64,000 nucleotides of DNA from Actinomadura rudentiformis (lineage in GTDB: Bacteria; Actinomycetota; Actinomycetes; Streptosporangiales; Streptosporangiaceae). Made by a program: the position numbers and the translations under genes. The notes beneath the pieces were generated by a model. That model was not told the origin of the DNA. It searched no databases and saw nothing but the letters and a program-made list of their open reading frames with translations. The stretch's first letter is position 1; each line of letters opens with the position of its first letter. Positions 60,896-64,000 of this stretch are shown here, one piece after another. The DNA is taken from contig NZ_WBMT01000002.1 of NCBI RefSeq assembly GCF_008923185.1, positions 372,001 through 436,000 of the forward strand, read 5' to 3'.

Positions 60896-60942
60896 CCCGC
60901 GCGTGCCGGTTCCCCTGCGTTCCCGTCCCCGGCACGCGCGGG
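60896..60942. terminator. Hairpin after the S14 gene
   Basis: CCCGCGCGTGCCGG (60896-60909) pairs perfectly with CCGGCACGCGCGGG (60929-60942) around 19 bases. There is no T run. It lies nine bases after the full-length S14 stop, which itself supports the longer S14 gene end. Confidence 0.75.
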
Positions 60943-61240
60943 TTCAGACTGCCTGGCTCTCCTCACACAAGTCGGGCGCTTGCTGTAGCGGTCCTGGCGA
61001 GCCTTTGTCCGTGGCCGCGTCGACCTTCGCCGAGGCAACGCGCGTGCCCGACGCGCTCTTGTCCGCCACATCCCGCCCTCCTCCGCTGGTGGGCGGTCGT
61101 TTCCGGGGGAGCCGTCGGGCGCGGTGACGGGCGTCCTGGGCGCCTGCTTCACAAGGGGGAATGGGCGATAAGGAGGGGCTTACAAAAGTCTGCGGAGGGG
61201 GTTATCTAGACTGCGTGCGAGGTTCAGGGAGGAGACCCAC
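60943..61240 (+). other. Leader region of the biotin carboxylase gene
   Basis: This is about 300 bases without a gene that I recognise. A candidate promoter (61180-61208) and the ribosome site GGGAGGAG lie at its right end. The rest has short GC-rich inverted repeats but no clear motif. Confidence 0.5.
61180..61208 (+). promoter_or_regulatory. Candidate promoter of the biotin carboxylase gene
   Basis: TTACAA (61180-61185) and TATCTA (61203-61208) are separated by 17 bases, a fair match to the vegetative consensus. The GTG start is 33 bases beyond the -10 element. Confidence 0.5.
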
Positions 61241-63007
61241 GTGCGCAAGGTCCTGATCGCCAACCGCGGGGAGATCGCGGTTCGTATTGCCCGAGCCTGT
61301 CGCGATGCGGGTTTGGCCAGCGTGGCGGTGTACGCCGAGCCGGATCTCGACGCGTTGCATGTTCGGGTGGCGGACGAGGCGTACGCGCTCGGCGGCTCGA
61401 CGGCCGCAGACAGCTACCTGGACATCGACAAGCTGCTGAAGGTCGCCGCTGACGCGGGCGCTGACGCGGTGCATCCGGGTTATGGGTTCCTGGCCGAGAA
61501 CGCCGACTTCGCCGCTGCGGTCATGGCGGCGGGGTTGACGTGGATCGGGCCGCCGCCTGCCGCGATCACGGCGCTGGGCGACAAGGTGCAGGCGCGGCAC
61601 ATCGCGCAGAAGGTCGGTGCGCCGCTGGTGGCGGGCACCAAGGACCCGGTGTCGGGTGCCGATGAGGTGGTGGCGTTCGCACGCGAGTACGGGCTGCCGA
61701 TCGCCATCAAGGCCGCCTATGGCGGTGGTGGCCGCGGGCTGAAGGTCGCCCGCACCCTGGAGGAAGTCCCTGAGCTGTATGACTCGGCGGTACGGGAGGC
61801 AATTGGCGCGTTCGGGCGAGGTGAGTGCTTCGTCGAGCGCTATCTGGACAAGCCGCGGCATGTGGAGACGCAGTGCCTCGCCGACACCCACGGCAACGTC
61901 GTGGTGGTGTCGACGCGGGACTGCTCGTTGCAGCGCCGCCACCAGAAACTGGTAGAAGAGGCCCCTGCCCCGTTCCTGACCGACGAGCAGGTCGACCTGC
62001 TCTACAAGTCTTCCAAGGCGATCCTGCGCGAGGCGGGGTACGTGGGGGCGGGGACGTGCGAGTTCCTGGTCGGCCAGGACGGCACCATCTCCTTCCTGGA
62101 GGTCAACACCCGTCTGCAGGTGGAGCACCCGGTCACCGAAGAGGTCGCAGGGATCGACCTGGTGCGCGAGATGTTCCGGATCGCTGCCGGTGAAGAGCTG
62201 GGCTACGACGATCCCGTACTGCGCGGCCACTCGATAGAGTTCCGGTTGAACGCCGAGGACGCGGGCCGTGGATTCCTGCCCGCGGTCGGCACGCTGACCA
62301 CCTGGGAGCCGCCGTCGGGGCCGGGAGTGCGGCTGGACTCGGGCTATGTCGAGGGGCAGACGGTGCCGCAGGCGTTCGACTCGCTGATCGCCAAGCTCAT
62401 CGTCACCGGCGCGACTCGCCGGCAGGCGGTCGAACGTTCCCGCCGCGCGCTGGCCGAGTTCGCCATCGAGGGCATGCCCACCGTGCTGCCCTTCCACCAG
62501 GCCGTCCTGGCCGACCCCGCCTTCGTGCCCGCCGATCCCCACGAGCCGTTCACCGTCCACACCCGGTGGATCGAAACCGAGTTCGACAACCAGATCCCGC
62601 CGTACGACGCGGGCGTGGCGACCGGCGAGCCCGACGCCGGCGAACGTGAGCGGGTGACCGTCGAGGTCGGCGGCAAGCGCATCGAGGTCGTTCTCCCCGC
62701 CGGGCTGGGCGCCTCGACCGCCGCCGGCAAGACGGGAGCCCCGGCCAAACGGCGCGGCGGCAAGAAGGGCGGCGGCTCCCAGGCGTCCGGCGACTCCCTG
62801 GTCAGCCCCATGCAGGGCACGATCGTCAAGCTCGTCGCCGAAGAGGGCGCGACCGTGGCGGCCGGGGACACGATCGTGGTCCTGGAGGCCATGAAGATGG
62901 AGCAGCCCCTCACCGCCCACAAGGCCGGCACGATCACCGGCCTGGCGGCGGAGGTCGGGCAGACCGTCTCCAGCGGCGCGGTCATCTGCGAGATCAAGGA
63001 TTCCTGA
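61241..63007 (+). CDS. accA: Acyl-CoA carboxylase alpha subunit (biotin carboxylase + carrier)
   Basis: This 588-residue protein has an ATP-grasp biotin carboxylase ([35 protein letters not shown], the catalytic region [18 protein letters not shown]). A Lys/Gly-rich linker (about 500-520) leads to a C-terminal biotinyl domain with the biotinylated lysine in [11 protein letters not shown]. In actinobacteria one such subunit serves several beta subunits, including the PccB type at 23604. Biotinylation would use the birA product. GTG 61241 has GGGAGGAG seven bases upstream. It is a single-gene unit closed by a strong terminator. Confidence 0.95.
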   Translation: MRKVLIANRGEIAVRIARACRDAGLASVAVYAEPDLDALHVRVADEAYALGGSTAADSYLDIDKLLKVAADAGADAVHPGYGFLAENADFAAAVMAAGLTWIGPPPAAITALGDKVQARHIAQKVGAPLVAGTKDPVSGADEVVAFAREYGLPIAIKAAYGGGGRGLKVARTLEEVPELYDSAVREAIGAFGRGECFVERYLDKPRHVETQCLADTHGNVVVVSTRDCSLQRRHQKLVEEAPAPFLTDEQVDLLYKSSKAILREAGYVGAGTCEFLVGQDGTISFLEVNTRLQVEHPVTEEVAGIDLVREMFRIAAGEELGYDDPVLRGHSIEFRLNAEDAGRGFLPAVGTLTTWEPPSGPGVRLDSGYVEGQTVPQAFDSLIAKLIVTGATRRQAVERSRRALAEFAIEGMPTVLPFHQAVLADPAFVPADPHEPFTVHTRWIETEFDNQIPPYDAGVATGEPDAGERERVTVEVGGKRIEVVLPAGLGASTAAGKTGAPAKRRGGKKGGGSQASGDSLVSPMQGTIVKLVAEEGATVAAGDTIVVLEAMKMEQPLTAHKAGTITGLAAEVGQTVSSGAVICEIKDS

Positions 63008-63029
63008 CCGCCGCATTACCCGAACATCG

Positions 63030-63059
63030 AGCACCCCCGCCACCCGGCGGGGGTGCTTT
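63030..63059 (+). terminator. Rho-independent terminator after the alpha-subunit gene
   Basis: AGCACCCCCGCC (63030-63041) pairs perfectly with GGCGGGGGTGCT (63046-63057) around four bases, and TTT overlaps the stem end. Confidence 0.85.
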
Positions 63060-63197
63060 CCGTTTCCGCGGGTATGGCCCCGGACAGGCCGTGCCCTGGG
63101 CATGACCTGGAGCAAGGCCGCTGACCTGCGGTGACGGGGCGTCGGAACGGAGTGTGCCGCGAACTCGTCTTACCAGGTGAGGAGGCAGACTGTCATC

Positions 63198-64000
63198 ATG
63201 AGTTCCGAGCTTCGGTTGAGGCGCCCGGCACGCCGTTTCGCTGTGCCGACGATGATCGCCGCCGTCATGCTGCTGCTGTTCGGCTTCGCGGCACCCGCCC
63301 AGGCCGACGACGTCTCACAGATCGCCAAGGGCCTGACCAATTCCCGGCTGTACGTGACCACCGACTCCGGTGCGTCGCTGACGGACGCCGACAAGGCCGA
63401 GATCAATTCCGCGCTGGCCAACGACGGGGACGCCGACATCCGTGCCGTCGTGGTCAAACCCGGCCACTCCCAGCAGGCGCTGGGCTCCATGCTCAAGGCC
63501 GTCGGCAACCGGGTCGGCGAGGGCAAGACCTACGTTGCGATCGACGCCAACGGCCGGGAGATGGTCGGCGTCTCCAAGGACCTCTCCAGCAAAGAGATCA
63601 ACCAGCTGATCGCCCAGACCTCCGGCGGCGGGATCAAGTCCCGGCTCACCGAGTTCGGGTCGCTCGCCGAGAAGAAGGCCGACGACCAGGCCCGATCCAG
63701 CATGATCGGCGCGTTCGTGACGCTGGGCGTGGTCATCCTGCTCCTGGCCGCCGCGTTCGCCGCGTTCCTCGTCGTGCGCGGCAAGCGCCGCAAGCGCGAA
63801 GAGCAGCAGATGGCCGAGCTCAAGCAGGGTGTCGAGGAGGACGTGACGCTGCTCGGCGAGGACATCGCCAAGCTCGACCTCAACGTCATGGACCAGAAGC
63901 TCGACCCCGAGATCCGCTCGGACTACGAGCGAGCCATGAACTCCTACGACGAGGCCAAGTCCGCGACCGCCAAGGCCGCCAAGCCGCAGGACATGCAGGC
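63198..64000 (+). CDS. Secreted/membrane protein with coiled coil, 3' partial
   Basis: The frame runs off the window end after 267 codons. ATG 63198 begins MSSELRLRRPARRF and then a signal peptide (TMIAAVMLLLFGFAAPAQAD). The exported part of about 125 residues has an alpha/beta look (IRAVVVKPGHSQQALGSMLK, KTYVAIDANGREMVGVSKDL). A membrane helix (about 173-198, VTLGVVILLLAAAFAAFLVV) is followed by a cytoplasmic, highly charged coiled coil (KREEQQMAELKQGVEEDVTL onward). I do not recognise the family with confidence. It resembles actinobacterial TPM-like membrane proteins in layout only. A GAGGAGG lies 13 bases before the start, which is far. Confidence 0.7.
   Translation, partial: MSSELRLRRPARRFAVPTMIAAVMLLLFGFAAPAQADDVSQIAKGLTNSRLYVTTDSGASLTDADKAEINSALANDGDADIRAVVVKPGHSQQALGSMLKAVGNRVGEGKTYVAIDANGREMVGVSKDLSSKEINQLIAQTSGGGIKSRLTEFGSLAEKKADDQARSSMIGAFVTLGVVILLLAAAFAAFLVVRGKRRKREEQQMAELKQGVEEDVTLLGEDIAKLDLNVMDQKLDPEIRSDYERAMNSYDEAKSATAKAAKPQDMQ

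Overview
The window is high-GC DNA with actinobacterial hallmarks: GTG starts, AGGAGG-type ribosome sites, ATGA and GTGA overlaps, AccE, an IdeR-type iron box, a Zur-controlled set of zinc-free ribosomal proteins, and DUF574-type methyltransferases. The mix (Tad pilus locus, FHA-FtsK protein, GtrA next to purEK, the treXYZ order) suits a filamentous Streptosporangiales-like actinomycete such as an Actinomadura relative. The genus is an inference.

Layout. 1-2662 is the right end of an integrative element (partial primase-polymerase, excisionase, tyrosine integrase). It ends in a tandem 11-bp repeat and a terminator just short of the 3' end of an acyl-CoA dehydrogenase gene. 2743-10433 is housekeeping: acyl-CoA dehydrogenase, UDP-glucose dehydrogenase, a CoA-binding protein, purE/purK, GtrA and an OmpR-type two-component pair. 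10613-16767 is a treX-treY-treZ operon making trehalose from glycogen. 16878-17907 is an iron-box-controlled ferredoxin and bacterioferritin. 17986-25468 holds a class III cyclase preceded by 20-bp repeats, biotin-protein ligase, enoyl-CoA hydratase, PEP carboxylase and the acyl-CoA carboxylase beta and epsilon subunits. 25587-29147 has a NYN-domain protein, a beta-propeller lipoprotein and an AhpD-like gene that shares an operator-like palindrome with a neighbouring Rrf2 gene.

29209-39228 is a compact Tad/Flp pilus locus on the minus strand (SAF protein, CpaE-like, TadA, TadB, TadC, Flp, two TadE-like proteins, a TadG-like protein). Downstream of it lies a 1049-residue membrane protein joining an exported LysM domain to a cytoplasmic SARP-like domain. 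39462-49705 has two TetR-controlled cassettes, a large FHA-FtsK/EccC-type ATPase and an ECF41-type sigma factor. 49732-52069 has a threonine-synthase-like enzyme, a frameshifted VOC/PhnB remnant and a MOSC protein. 52500-55755 is a four-gene cassette with two WXG100-like proteins, a 670-residue protein and a lipoprotein, probably type VII secretion cargo.

56278-58731 has a methyltransferase, a secreted protein and about 1 kb of non-coding DNA that contains a 26-bp tandem array. 58732-60887 is a divergent Zur-box regulon: a COG0523 protein without a P-loop, and L33, L31B, L28 and S14. The S14 frame is broken by two compensating one-base indels. 61241-63007 is the biotin carboxylase/carrier subunit that would pair with the PccB-type subunit at 23604. 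The window ends inside a secreted or membrane coiled-coil protein.

Most interesting items: the S14 double frameshift, the transmembrane LysM-SARP protein, the WXG100 cassette, the 26-bp array with a 259-bp higher-order duplication, and the RsrR-like regulator with its paired operator. All names come from reading motifs and family resemblance; no searches were run.
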